Assembly: GCF_037977055.1 (NCBI RefSeq)
Contig: NZ_CP150274.1
Coordinates: 1,054,001 to 1,118,000 of the forward strand
Direction of reading: 5' to 3'
DNA length: 64,000 nt
Source: Paenibacillus sp. FSL K6-1096
GTDB taxonomy: Bacteria > Bacillota > Bacilli > Paenibacillales > Paenibacillaceae
Within the stretch, counting starts at the first letter, position 1, and every line of letters begins with the position of its first letter. The position numbers and the translations under genes were made by a program. Of this stretch, positions 7,838 to 15,843 are shown in pieces. The notes under the pieces were generated by a model. It searched no databases. It was given only the letters and a program-made list of their open reading frames with translations, and was not told the DNA's origin.

Positions 7838-8422
7838 ATGCTGCTGCTGCAAGATATGGCGTGTACAGTTGTACAGGATCGGATTCCATTCCGGCCCGTT
7901 CTGCTCCAGGATCGTCAGGGAGAGATTGCCGAGCCGTTCCGAATATTTGTCTTTGTAGAGGGCGGTATATAACTGGGCAAGGAACCCTCCGTGGGAGATG
8001 ACCAACACGTTCTTATCCGGATACAGCGCCGTAATCTCCTCCAGGAAGGCCAGCCCGCGGGCCTGAAGCGCCTCATCGCTCTCCTGTCCAAGCGACAGCT
8101 GCTTCCAGTCCTTGCCCCACTTGGCTTCGCGGGCGGCAGCCGTCATACCCTCCACTTGGCCGTAGGCGCGTTCGCGGATACGGTCGTCCGGTGCAAGCAA
8201 CGGAATGCCCAGCTTCGCGGCCACAATCTTGCCGGTCTCTGCCGCGCGGGAAAGGCTGCTGGTGATACAGTAATCCCAATGGTAAGGCTCCTGCAGCAGC
8301 CGCTGGCCCAGCATCTCAGCCTGCCTGCGGCCTTCTTCGTTAAGCGGAATATCACTTTGTCCCTGAATTCTACCTTCCGCATTCCAATCCGTCAGCCCAT
8401 GGCGTATTAAGCCGATCAGCAT
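7835..8422 (-). CDS. Histidine phosphatase family protein (phosphoglycerate-mutase-like)
   Basis: A 195-residue member of the histidine phosphatase superfamily. The RHG motif at residues 7-9 (LIRHGLTDWN) carries the phosphorylated histidine, and the second catalytic histidine is in VISHGGFL. The acidic ERAYGQVEG segment is also typical. Related proteins include broad-specificity phosphatases (PhoE) and alpha-ribazole phosphatase CobC. No cobalamin genes are near, so a general phosphatase is more likely. GGAAAGGTG precedes the ATG. It has its own terminator. Confidence 0.85.
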   Translation of the reverse strand: MLIGLIRHGLTDWNAEGRIQGQSDIPLNEEGRRQAEMLGQRLLQEPYHWDYCITSSLSRAAETGKIVAAKLGIPLLAPDDRIRERAYGQVEGMTAAAREAKWGKDWKQLSLGQESDEALQARGLAFLEEITALYPDKNVLVISHGGFLAQLYTALYKDKYSERLGNLSLTILEQNGPEWNPILYNCTRHILQQQH

Positions 8423-8526
8423 CGCCTATCACCTTTCCCTTCCATTGATGTTTGCTTAATAATGTAACATGAATGAAAACAATTGTCTTCTTTTTTAATA
8501 AAATTGCAGCCTTTTCTTCACAAATG

Positions 8527-8571
8527 GAAACGGCATTTCCGTCCTGTCCTTTTAAAGGACGGTACCGTTTC
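8527..8571. repeat. Nested inverted repeats upstream of the phosphatase gene
   Basis: An outer pair GAAACGG (8527-8533) and CCGTTTC (8565-8571) encloses CCGTCC/GGACGG and a central GTCCTTT-T-AAAGGAC palindrome (8546-8560). The central and middle stems share bases, so alternative folds exist. It lies about 105-150 bp upstream of the phosphatase start, without a T-run on either strand. Confidence 0.5.
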
Positions 8572-8651
8572 AGCGAGAAATAGAAGGATAAGTTATCGTG
8601 TGAAACATATAAGTTCTTATATTTTAGAAAAAACATGCTTATCATACAACA

Positions 8652-8682
8652 AAGCCCTCTTCGCTATTCAGGGAAGGGGCTT
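8652..8682 (-). terminator. Terminator after the anti-sigma factor gene
   Basis: AAGCCC (8652-8657) pairs with GGGGCTT (8676-8682) around a loop. It overlaps the end of the anti-sigma gene. The downstream minus-strand sequence is only weakly T-rich. Confidence 0.5.
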
Positions 8683-9272
8683 CATTGTCTGCGGTAGCGG
8701 TTCAGGCGCACCAGCAGGAATATAGACAATCCGACGCCCAGCGTCGATAATACCATCCAGTACTGCGGGTGTGCGGGACCCATGTTGGCCACCAGCGGTT
8801 CGATAATCCCGCCCTCCGACTCTACCGGATAGGATGAGGACCAGTCCAGCGTCAACCCTGCCACTCCGGTCTCCACAATCCCGCTCTTGGCCGAAGTGGT
8901 ATTCGAGGGGGTCTGGAAGACGGTGAAATACAGGAAGCTTGAGATGAACACCGCCAGGAAACAGGCGATCCAGAGGCTTAAGCGGCGGCGGAAGCCTGCC
9001 GAGCTGCCTGCGGTTTTGCCGTCGCCGGGCATTAGCCACGGGCTCTCCAGGTAGATGCGCTCCATAACCTTCTGGTTAATCGCCTCTGCCCGCTCATCGC
9101 TGACGTTGAACCGTGTATCCTGCATCAGATCACTGGTCTCCTGCCATAGTGCCCATTCGGCACTGCAGTAGGAGCAGGTTGCAATATGTCTCTCCAATCT
9201 AATCCGCTGCGGGTCCGTGGGGGGAGCGTCCCACAAGAGCGGAATGGAATCCTGCGCTTCCCTGCAATTCAT
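8682..9272 (-). CDS. Zinc-finger anti-sigma factor, membrane-anchored
   Basis: A 196-residue protein with an N-terminal anti-sigma zinc-finger (ZAS/zf-HC2): CREAQ near residue 3 and HIATCSYC at about 29-36 provide the H-x3-C-x2-C set. A single membrane helix follows at about 95-115 (LWIACFLAVFISSFLYFTVF), and a second hydrophobic segment lies near the C-terminus. This is the layout of RsiW-like proteins that hold an ECF sigma factor at the membrane. It starts 6 bp after the sigma gene ends, so the pair is co-expressed. The inducing stress is not evident from sequence. Confidence 0.85.
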   Translation of the reverse strand: MNCREAQDSIPLLWDAPPTDPQRIRLERHIATCSYCSAEWALWQETSDLMQDTRFNVSDERAEAINQKVMERIYLESPWLMPGDGKTAGSSAGFRRRLSLWIACFLAVFISSFLYFTVFQTPSNTTSAKSGIVETGVAGLTLDWSSSYPVESEGGIIEPLVANMGPAHPQYWMVLSTLGVGLSIFLLVRLNRYRRQ

Positions 9273-9277
9273 CGGCT

Positions 9278-9865
9278 CTACACCCTCTCAGCCTGCTCTT
9301 CAGCCTCAGGCTCATAGAAATAGGATTCAAGCTGGAGCTTCACGCTGCTCCTTGCGCGGAACAGCAGTGACTTCACCGAGCTGACACTTTGATCCAGAAT
9401 CACTGCAATTTCCTGGTAATCCATTTGGTCATATTCACGCAGAATCAGCGCTGAGCGCTGCTTCTCCGGCAGATTGTTAATCGCTTCACGGACCAGGTTC
9501 ATCCGTTCTTTGCGTAAGGCTGCCTGCTCCGGGGCAACTTCAGGCGGTGCTACCGGCGTATATCCGCTCTCTTCAAGCGAGACATTCCCGGCCCGGTTCT
9601 TGCGCAGCTCGCTCAATACCGTATTGCGGGCAATCGTATACAGCCATGTTGAGAATGAAGCATCCACTTCACGGAAGGAATGCAGACTGCGGAACGCCTT
9701 GTAGAAGGTCTCTGAACAGAGGTCTTCGGCGATCAGCTCCATATGGGAGTTCTTCAGCATATGATATACAAATGCCAGTATTTTGCGTTGATAACGTCGC
9801 ATCAGTTCCGAGTATAATTCGGTATCTCCTTGCTTGATCAGCTGGATCAACTGGGAATCCGTCAT
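9278..9865 (-). CDS. ECF-family RNA polymerase sigma factor
   Basis: A 195-residue sigma-70 ECF protein with region 2 (LCSETFYKAFRSLHSFRE, FSTWLYTIARN) and region 4 (NLPEKQRSALILREYDQMDY, then SVSSVKSLLFRARSSVK). An in-frame extension of 37 codons upstream is arginine-rich and lacks a ribosome binding site. The ATG at 9865 follows GAGGAGGG, and the protein then starts directly at the first region 2 helix. The partner anti-sigma gene follows immediately. Likely role: an envelope-stress regulon resembling SigW or SigY, but the exact orthologue cannot be named. Confidence 0.88.
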   Translation of the reverse strand: MTDSQLIQLIKQGDTELYSELMRRYQRKILAFVYHMLKNSHMELIAEDLCSETFYKAFRSLHSFREVDASFSTWLYTIARNTVLSELRKNRAGNVSLEESGYTPVAPPEVAPEQAALRKERMNLVREAINNLPEKQRSALILREYDQMDYQEIAVILDQSVSSVKSLLFRARSSVKLQLESYFYEPEAEEQAERV

Positions 9866-9919
9866 GGTGAGTCCGGCCCTCCTCGCCCTTGCACGTGTTA
9901 TCCCGTCCGGTCCGTATCT

Positions 9920-9950
9920 ACTTATACCGGGCAGGCTGGAAAAAGTTGCG
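9920..9950 (-). promoter_or_regulatory. Possible autoregulated ECF promoter
   Basis: On the minus strand GCAACTTTTT (9940-9949) resembles the AAC-containing -35 elements of ECF promoters. It lies about 75 bp upstream of the sigma factor start. A clear -10 cannot be assigned, so this is a weak call. Confidence 0.25.
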
Positions 9951-10230
9951 GTGTTGCTGCAAATTTGCCAATTCAAAATTCAATACATCCTATGTATATT
10001 CAATCGATCCTAATTTAAGGCTTGGCGTATGTAAATACAGAAAATTAACCGCAGCTTTACAATGAGAATTCCTTGTCCAGCAAGGCAGCCTGCTGCCTAT
10101 ACCTGGAAGGAATCTATAAACATACTTAACCCAGTATATCATAGATTCTAACAGGAGGAAATTCATAGACTCTGAGGAAGGACCCGCCACCCCGGGATGA
10201 AAGCGGTGTTATTTTTTTGTGAATAAAGTG

Positions 10231-10259
10231 TTGACAAAATGTAAACGGATACATATAAT
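10231..10259 (+). promoter_or_regulatory. Perfect-consensus sigma-A promoter, plus strand
   Basis: TTGACA (10231-10236) and TATAAT (10254-10259) are separated by exactly 17 bp, a full consensus match. No plus-strand gene follows for tens of kilobases. An intrinsic terminator ends the transcript about 90 nt later. Confidence 0.85.
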
Positions 10260-10265
10260 AAAAGT

Positions 10266-10358
10266 ACAGTATGGTTTCTCTCCACTCCTATCCAAACACT
10301 GAACGGTTCCAACTTGATTGTGAACTGTAGCCGCTTACTTTGTAAGCGGTCTTTTTTT
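10266..10358 (+). ncRNA. Candidate small regulatory RNA of about 90 nt
   Basis: The predicted transcript starts near 10266 and ends at a strong intrinsic terminator: CCGCTTAC (10331-10338), loop TTT, GTAAGCGG (10342-10349), then a T-run to 10358. TACAGT (10265-10270) can pair with ACTGTA (10324-10329), closing the RNA. The interior has an unpaired pyrimidine-rich run (TTTCTCTCCACTCCTATCC) that could pair with ribosome binding sites, as in Firmicute small RNAs. A 19-codon reading frame from ATG 10271 to TAG 10330 has no ribosome binding site, so a peptide is less likely. I do not recognise a known RNA family. Confidence 0.6.
10331..10358 (+). terminator. Intrinsic terminator of the candidate small RNA
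   Basis: An 8-bp perfect stem with a 3-nt loop is followed by TCTTTTTTT. It is among the strongest plus-strand terminators in the window. Confidence 0.85.
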
Positions 10359-10441
10359 GTGCGGGAGAGGAGTACGGTAAAAAGGTTGCGGCGCTTAGTT
10401 TGCATATGAGCCTCATGTATCCCACTCAGCAGAAGCATTTG

Positions 10442-10805
10442 TGCCTTCTTCACGCCCATTGTAGTCGGTTTTCCGATTACATTCGGTCCACGCGCCTACG
10501 CCACGCCTATTGTGGTCGGTTTTCCGATTACATTTGGTCCACTCGCCCCCCACTAGCACGTTGTGATCAGTTTTTCGATTACATTTGACCCACGCGCCCA
10601 CGCAGCTCCGAATGTGTTCGCTTTTCCGCATACATTTCGACCACGCGCCTACGCCCAGCCGAATGTATTCACTTTTTCGCATTCATTTGCCTCACGCGCC
10701 ACACAGCTCCGAATGTGTTCGCTTTTCCACATACATTCGCCTCACGCGCCCCTACAGCGCCGAATATGTTCGCTTTTTCGCATACATTTAGCACACTCGC
10801 CCCAA
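10442..10805. repeat. Seven-copy 51-bp tandem repeat array
   Basis: The anchor TCGGTTTTCCGATTACATT or its variants recurs at 10465, 10516, 10567, 10618, 10669, 10719 and 10770. That gives periods of 51, 51, 51, 51, 50 and 51 bp. Two subtypes exist: copies 1-3 (CCGATTACATT type) and copies 4-7 (TTTTCCGCATACATT type). Because 51 is a multiple of three, the minus strand stays open and reads 17-residue units such as NRKTDHNRRGVGAWTEC and MRKSEHIRSCVGAWVKC. The 50-bp copy breaks that frame, and no ribosome binding site is present. Repeats touch each other with no spacers, so this is not CRISPR. Confidence 0.9.
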
Positions 10806-10822
10806 CGCCAGCCCATCGCGCA

Positions 10823-10850
10823 CCAAAAAAGCCGGGGCGGATGCCCCGGC
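10823..10850 (-). terminator. Terminator of the aromatic/trp supraoperon after tyrA
   Basis: GCCGGGGC (10831-10838), loop GGAT, GCCCCGGC (10843-10850), then six T residues on the minus strand. It ends the long operon 7 bp after the tyrA stop and isolates it from the repeat array. Confidence 0.92.
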
Positions 10851-10856
10851 TCAAGA

Positions 10857-11951
10857 TTACATATACACCGTATAGTTGTTCTGCTGCAGCAGGATCTTGG
10901 CCCGCTCCATGTCGTCCTCCTGGCGGAAGGACAGCCGCATGATCCCCGGGACATCCTCCCGGCTCTCGATAATCTGCAGGTTGCTCAGGTTGATGCCCTG
11001 GTCGCCCAGCTCCATGGCGATGCGCCCGATAATCCCCGGATGGTCGGGAACATCGATATGGAGATCGAACAGCGGCGTGATCATTCCCTTGCGCCGCTCG
11101 GGAAGCTGGCTGCGGAACTGGTTCGCCTCGTGGAAGGCCGACTCGATGCCCGCACCGTCCCCGCTCTCCAGCAGATGGATGAAGGTGGATACCTCATCGT
11201 TCCAGTCCTTCAGCAGCCGCAGCATTACCGAACGGTTGTTCAGCAGAATGTCGCGCCAGATAATCGGATCGCTGGAGGCAATGCGTGTAATATCGCGGAA
11301 ACCGCCCGCAGCAAGTGTACTGTACAAGGAGTCCGATGTGTCATAGGCATGGATCTGGTTGACCAGGGCCACCGCAATAATATGCGGCAGGTGGCTGATC
11401 GCGCCAACAATCTCATCGTGGCGCTCCGGGTCCAGCCGGACAATCTGCGCCCGGGTCTGCAGCAGCAGCGTCTCCAGCGCCTGATACGCGGCCTCCGGAA
11501 CCCCTGGCGGCGGCGTCAGCACGTAGTAGGCGTTCTCGAACAGCAGCGATGAGGCCGCCTCAACCCCCGAGCGCTCCGAGCCTGCCATAGGATGGCCGCC
11601 GATGAAGTGCACGCCGGGAAGATCGAGCGTAAGGGCGCAGGCGGCTATGCTGGCCTTCGTGCTGCCGACATCCGTGATGATGCAGCCGGGCTTCAGCGGC
11701 AGCCTGCTCAGCTGCTGAAGATACTCCTCCAGCCTTCCCACAGGTACACACAGGAAGATGAAATCCGCGTCCAGTGCGGCTTCCTCAAGCGACAGGGTAG
11801 CCTGGTCGACTACCCCTCTGTTCACATATTTAACGGCAGATTCCGGCCGGTGGGCGTGGCCGACAACGGTCACGCCCTCCTTGCCTTTGAAGCAAAGGGC
11901 CAGCGAGCCGCCGATCAGACCGACTCCGAATATGGCTATTTTTGTCGTCAT
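10857..11951 (-). CDS. tyrA: Prephenate dehydrogenase TyrA with ACT domain
   Basis: A 364-residue NAD-dependent prephenate dehydrogenase that makes 4-hydroxyphenylpyruvate for tyrosine. The N-terminal Rossmann motif is GVGLIGGS (residues 9-16), the substrate region includes GGHPMAGSE, and a C-terminal ACT domain (about 295-364, with DHPGIIGRI) suggests feedback control by tyrosine. It is the last gene of the supraoperon, 55 bp after hisC. In Bacillus aroE (EPSP synthase) follows, but here the operon ends with a terminator. Confidence 0.95.
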   Translation of the reverse strand: MTTKIAIFGVGLIGGSLALCFKGKEGVTVVGHAHRPESAVKYVNRGVVDQATLSLEEAALDADFIFLCVPVGRLEEYLQQLSRLPLKPGCIITDVGSTKASIAACALTLDLPGVHFIGGHPMAGSERSGVEAASSLLFENAYYVLTPPPGVPEAAYQALETLLLQTRAQIVRLDPERHDEIVGAISHLPHIIAVALVNQIHAYDTSDSLYSTLAAGGFRDITRIASSDPIIWRDILLNNRSVMLRLLKDWNDEVSTFIHLLESGDGAGIESAFHEANQFRSQLPERRKGMITPLFDLHIDVPDHPGIIGRIAMELGDQGINLSNLQIIESREDVPGIMRLSFRQEDDMERAKILLQQNNYTVYM

Positions 11952-12006
11952 GTTCTTAGAACTACCCGCCTTCTGTGATATCGTCTATTCAGCTTCTTAT
12001 TTACAG

Positions 12007-13104
12007 TTAAGCGCGTATTTCCTGCTCGGCAATCACCTGCTCCAGGGCAGCAATGAAAGCTGTATTCTGCTCGGCAGAGCCAACGGTCACCCGTACATAG
12101 GTCGGATAGAGGTGGAATCCGGCTCTTACAATAATACCCTTGCGCAGCAGCTGCTCGAACACTTCAACAGCAGGCTTGCGCACATCCACCATGATGAAAT
12201 TGCCGTTCGCCGGGAAGGATTCCAGCCCGAGGCGCTTGAATTCAGCCTGCAGCTGTACAATTCCCTCACTGTTAAGCTTACGGCACCGCTCCACATAATC
12301 CTGGTCCGAGAGAGCGGCGATCGCCCCGACCTGGGCCAGACGGGTCGTGTTGAACGGCTCGCGCACCTGGTTAATGAGGGAGATGACCTGCGGGCTGGCT
12401 ACGCCATAACCGATGCGGAGGGCGGCCAGACCGTAGATTTTGGAGAAGGTCCGCAGAACTACAAGATTAGGATAAGTATCCAGCAGTTTAATGCCGTCCG
12501 TGTAGCTTAAGTCCGTTACATATTCATAATAAGCCTCATCCAGCACCACCATCACACCGGAAGGCACCGCGTTCAGGAATGTTACCAGAGCATCCTCCGG
12601 CACGATCGTTCCGGTCGGGTTGTTCGGATTGCAGATCCAGACGATCTTGGTCTTGTCTGTGATCTTGGCCAGCATCCCGTCCAGGTCATGTGTTCCGTTC
12701 TTCAGCGGCACTTCGATGGTTACCGCCCCTTCAATGTCCGCGTTGCTCTTATACACAGAGAAGGTCTGATCTGCCATAATTGTCTCGTCCCCGGGCAGGA
12801 AGAAGGCGCGGGCAATGAGGGCAATGATCTCGTCAGAGCCGCATCCGAAAATAATCTGTTCATTCCCTACCCCCAGATGCTTGGCCAGAGCAGCCGTCAG
12901 CTCAGAGGCAGAGCCGTCCGGGTACAGAAACAGGTTATCCAGCTCCGCGGTAATTGCAGCTCTTGCACTGGGTGCAGCCCCGTAAGGGTTCTCGTTGGAG
13001 GCCAGCTTAATCACTTCGCTTAAGCCGAGCTCCTTCTTGACTTCTTCAATCGGCTTCCCCGGCTTATACACCGGAAGGCCAACGATATTCGGTTTCGGGT
13101 TCAT
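12007..13104 (-). CDS. hisC: Histidinol-phosphate/aromatic aminotransferase HisC
   Basis: A 365-residue fold-type I PLP aminotransferase. The pyridoxal lysine is in RTFSKIYGLAALRIGYG, and the substrate region has NPNNPTGT. In Bacilli this enzyme serves both histidine and tyrosine/phenylalanine synthesis, which explains its position between trpA and tyrA. The ATG follows GAGGATC. It is separated from trpA by 43 bp with no terminator, so it is part of the supraoperon. Confidence 0.94.
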   Translation of the reverse strand: MNPKPNIVGLPVYKPGKPIEEVKKELGLSEVIKLASNENPYGAAPSARAAITAELDNLFLYPDGSASELTAALAKHLGVGNEQIIFGCGSDEIIALIARAFFLPGDETIMADQTFSVYKSNADIEGAVTIEVPLKNGTHDLDGMLAKITDKTKIVWICNPNNPTGTIVPEDALVTFLNAVPSGVMVVLDEAYYEYVTDLSYTDGIKLLDTYPNLVVLRTFSKIYGLAALRIGYGVASPQVISLINQVREPFNTTRLAQVGAIAALSDQDYVERCRKLNSEGIVQLQAEFKRLGLESFPANGNFIMVDVRKPAVEVFEQLLRKGIIVRAGFHLYPTYVRVTVGSAEQNTAFIAALEQVIAEQEIRA

Positions 13105-13147
13105 GGGTGATCCTCGCTCTCCATTCTTATATTTGCATAAAAGACCG

Positions 13148-13969
13148 TTATGGCCTTAATTGTGCCACAAATTCACGAATTTGCAACAGCCCTTCGCCTC
13201 TTGTCTTCGCCTCGGACAGCAGAGGGATAACCTCCTCCACCTTGCGGACAATTGCGCTTCCTACGACTACGCCGTCGCAGATCTCGGCAAACCGGGCAAC
13301 CTGCTCCCCGGTCGAAATCCCGAAGCCTACAGCCACAGGCAGGTCCGTGGCCCGGCGCACAGAGGCAATGAACTCATCTATGCCGCTATGGAAGGAAGAG
13401 CGCTCTCCGGTGACGCCGAGGGAGGATACGCAGTAGACGAAGCCGCTGGCACCGGACACAATCCGGGCAATCCGTTCATTGGAGGTTGGTGCCACCAGCG
13501 GAATAAGATTCACACCGGCGGCGCGGCTGCGGGCCCGCATATCCTCTGATTCCTCTACCGGCAGATCCGGGATGATCAGCCCGCTGATCTCATGGGCGTT
13601 CAGCTCCGCAAAGAACGTGTCCAGCCCCATCTGCATCACCGGGTTGTAATAGGTGAACAGGATGAACGGCAGAGCGCTTCCGGCTTGCCGCGCCTTCAGC
13701 GCCGTCTCCATGCAGGTGCGCAGGTGGATGCTGCCGCGCAGCGCCCTTGCGGACGCCCGCTGGATGACAGGTCCGTCCGCCAGCGGATCAGAGTAGGGAA
13801 CGCCAAGCTCCAGCATATCTGCGCCGGCCGCTTCCAGCTCGGCAATGATATCCAGCGTCGTATCCAGATCGGGATCGCCGACCGTAAGGAACGGGATCAG
13901 CGCCGTGCGTCCTTCCGCCTTCAGCCTGCCGAAGGCCAGGTCCATCCGGTTCGTCGTTTCGGTTGTCAT
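13148..13969 (-). CDS. trpA: Tryptophan synthase alpha subunit TrpA
   Basis: A 273-residue TIM-barrel subunit that splits indole-3-glycerol phosphate. The catalytic glutamate is in [10 protein letters not shown] and the catalytic aspartate in the PDLPVEES region. The phosphate-binding loops GFGIS and GSAIV are present. Its start overlaps the trpB stop as ATGA, consistent with translational coupling and equimolar alpha2beta2 assembly. Confidence 0.96.
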   Translation of the reverse strand: MTTETTNRMDLAFGRLKAEGRTALIPFLTVGDPDLDTTLDIIAELEAAGADMLELGVPYSDPLADGPVIQRASARALRGSIHLRTCMETALKARQAGSALPFILFTYYNPVMQMGLDTFFAELNAHEISGLIIPDLPVEESEDMRARSRAAGVNLIPLVAPTSNERIARIVSGASGFVYCVSSLGVTGERSSFHSGIDEFIASVRRATDLPVAVGFGISTGEQVARFAEICDGVVVGSAIVRKVEEVIPLLSEAKTRGEGLLQIREFVAQLRP

Positions 13970-15165
13970 TGCTGCCCCTCCCTTTCCGTATAAGCCATAA
14001 TGGACTCAACGTCCTTATCGCCGCGCCCCGAGAGGCAGACGACTACGATATCATCCTTGGTCAGTGTCTTGCCGAGCTTCATCACGTGGGCAAGCGCATG
14101 GGCAGACTCCAGCGCGGGAATGATCCCCTCCGTCACGCAGAGCAGCTTCAGCGCCTCCAGCGCTTCCGCATCCGTAACCGGTACATACTTGGCCCGCTCA
14201 ATGTCCTTGAGATAGGAGTGCTCCGGGCCGACACCCGGATAATCGAGTCCGGCCGAGATGGAGTGCGCCTCAATCACCTGGCCGTGCTCATCCTGCAGCA
14301 GATAGCTGAGCGAGCCCTGGAACACCCCGTGGGTTCCCTTGCTCATGGTTGCTGCATGGAACGGGGTGTCTACGCCCTTGCCGGCGGCTTCAACGCCGAT
14401 CATCGCCACCTGCTCATCCTCCATGAACGGATAGAACATGCCGATGGCATTGCTGCCCCCGCCGACTGCGGCGACCAGCAGATCCGGCAGCCGTCCTTCC
14501 GCCTCCAGAATCTGGCGGCGGGTCTCATCCCCGATGATCCGCTGGAAGTTGCGGACCATCATCGGATACGGATGCGGGCCGACGGCTGAGCCGAGCACGT
14601 AGAATGTATCCTCTACATTGCTCACCCAGTAGCGGAGCGCCTCATTCCCGGCATCCTTCAGCGTTCTGGAGCCGGAGGTCACCGGAATGACCTCGGCGCC
14701 GAGCAGCTTCATGCGGAAGACGTTCAGCGCCTGGCGGCGGGTATCCTCCTCGCCCATGAACACCTTGCACTCCATGCCGAGCAAGGCCGCTACGGTAGCT
14801 GTAGCCACGCCGTGCTGTCCTGCGCCGGTCTCGGCGATGACCTTGGTTTTGCCCATCATTTTGGCCAGAATGCCTTGTCCGATCGCATTGTTGATCTTAT
14901 GGGCTCCGGTATGGTTCAGATCCTCGCGCTTCAGATAGATCTTAGCCTCGCCGAGATGCTTGCTTAACCGTTCCGCATAATACAGCGGGGTCTCGCGTCC
15001 GGAATACTGCTTCAGCAGATAATCGACTTCCTCCTGGAAGGCCGGGTCTGCCGAGAATTTACGGTAGGCCTCCTCCAGCTCAATCAATGCGGTCATTAAG
15101 GTTTCAGGAACGAAGCGGCCGCCAAAAGAACCAAAACGGCCATTCTTGTCCGGTACTTGTATCAT
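13966..15165 (-). CDS. trpB: Tryptophan synthase beta subunit TrpB
   Basis: A 399-residue PLP enzyme that joins indole and serine. The PLP lysine lies in [11 protein letters not shown], the active-site glutamate in [10 protein letters not shown], and the phosphate loop is GGGSNAIG. It has the length of the TrpB1 type. It overlaps trpF upstream (ATGA) and trpA downstream (ATGA). Confidence 0.97.
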   Translation of the reverse strand: MIQVPDKNGRFGSFGGRFVPETLMTALIELEEAYRKFSADPAFQEEVDYLLKQYSGRETPLYYAERLSKHLGEAKIYLKREDLNHTGAHKINNAIGQGILAKMMGKTKVIAETGAGQHGVATATVAALLGMECKVFMGEEDTRRQALNVFRMKLLGAEVIPVTSGSRTLKDAGNEALRYWVSNVEDTFYVLGSAVGPHPYPMMVRNFQRIIGDETRRQILEAEGRLPDLLVAAVGGGSNAIGMFYPFMEDEQVAMIGVEAAGKGVDTPFHAATMSKGTHGVFQGSLSYLLQDEHGQVIEAHSISAGLDYPGVGPEHSYLKDIERAKYVPVTDAEALEALKLLCVTEGIIPALESAHALAHVMKLGKTLTKDDIVVVCLSGRGDKDVESIMAYTEREGQQ

Positions 15166-15842
15166 GATTGCTTCACCCTTTCTACGAACGCTGTCATTTT
15201 CATAATATCCTTGCTGCCGCCCGTCTCGACACCGCTGGAGACATCCACACCGTAAGGGGCGTAGCCTGCGACGAGCTCATTCACATTGTCCGGATGCAAT
15301 CCTCCGGCTATAAATAAAGGCAGCGCATAGTCCGCCGCCGCTTGCTGGTATAAAGGAATCTGCTCCCAATCAAACGTACGGCCTGTGCCGCCGCTGCCCT
15401 GCGGATCATAAGTATCCAGCAGCAGCGCGTCAACCGTTCCGGCGTAGCTCTCCAGGAGAGCCTGAATGCTTCCTGCCCCATTCCCGCCGTGGCCGGCAAC
15501 CGAAAGGGCCTTCCATACTTGTACCCGGGGAAAAGCCTGGCGTACCTCTGAGCAACGCTGCGGGCTCTCCTCCCCGTGAAGCTGCACCACCTTCAACGGC
15601 ACCGTCTCAAGCACCGCTGCCAGTTCAGCCAGCTCCGGATTGACGAATACGCCCACCGCATCCGGCACTGCCCCGGACTCCCAGTCCTGCAGCTCGGCAG
15701 TCAGCCGCGCGGCCGTTTCAGCACTTACCCGGCGGCGGCTTGGGGCAAAGATCAGACCGATGTAATCCAGCGGTAAACTCTTCATAGATTTTAGCACTTC
15801 AACGTCCTGAAGTCCACAGATTTTTATGCGGGTATCAGCCAT
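15162..15842 (-). CDS. trpF: Phosphoribosylanthranilate isomerase TrpF
   Basis: A 226-residue TIM-barrel isomerase of the third tryptophan step. It begins [12 protein letters not shown] with the catalytic Cys in KICGL, and the general acid Asp is in [20 protein letters not shown]. An in-frame upstream extension runs into trpC and is rejected. The ATG at 15842 starts just after the trpC stop, with GGAAGGA inside trpC serving as the ribosome binding site. It overlaps trpB by 4 bp. Confidence 0.94.
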   Translation of the reverse strand: MADTRIKICGLQDVEVLKSMKSLPLDYIGLIFAPSRRRVSAETAARLTAELQDWESGAVPDAVGVFVNPELAELAAVLETVPLKVVQLHGEESPQRCSEVRQAFPRVQVWKALSVAGHGGNGAGSIQALLESYAGTVDALLLDTYDPQGSGGTGRTFDWEQIPLYQQAAADYALPLFIAGGLHPDNVNELVAGYAPYGVDVSSGVETGGSKDIMKMTAFVERVKQS

Positions 15843-15843
15843 G

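Larger units (their letters stand above)
9866..10856. other. Gene-free 1-kb interval between sigma factor gene and tyrA
   Basis: No credible protein gene is seen here. The interval holds, in order: an AT-rich sigma-gene upstream region with an imperfect 8-bp inverted repeat (GAATCTAT at 10110-10117, ATAGATTC at 10141-10148), a promoter-terminator pair on the plus strand (candidate small RNA), a seven-copy 51-bp tandem repeat, and the tyrA terminator. In B. subtilis aroE follows tyrA at this place; here it is absent. Confidence 0.7.

Noticed and set aside
10271..10330. 19-codon peptide inside the candidate small RNA
   Set aside because: The ATG is only about five bases from the predicted start, with no Shine-Dalgarno. 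An RNA function is more likely, though a leaderless peptide is not excluded.
10413..10682. 89-codon minus-strand frame with repeated 17-residue units as a gene
   Set aside because: It has no ribosome binding site, and the reading is interrupted by a 50-bp repeat copy further upstream. Openness is explained by the 51-bp period.
10442..10805. Possible CRISPR array
   Set aside because: Units are 50-51 bp and contiguous, with no unique spacers and no cas genes; it is a tandem repeat.
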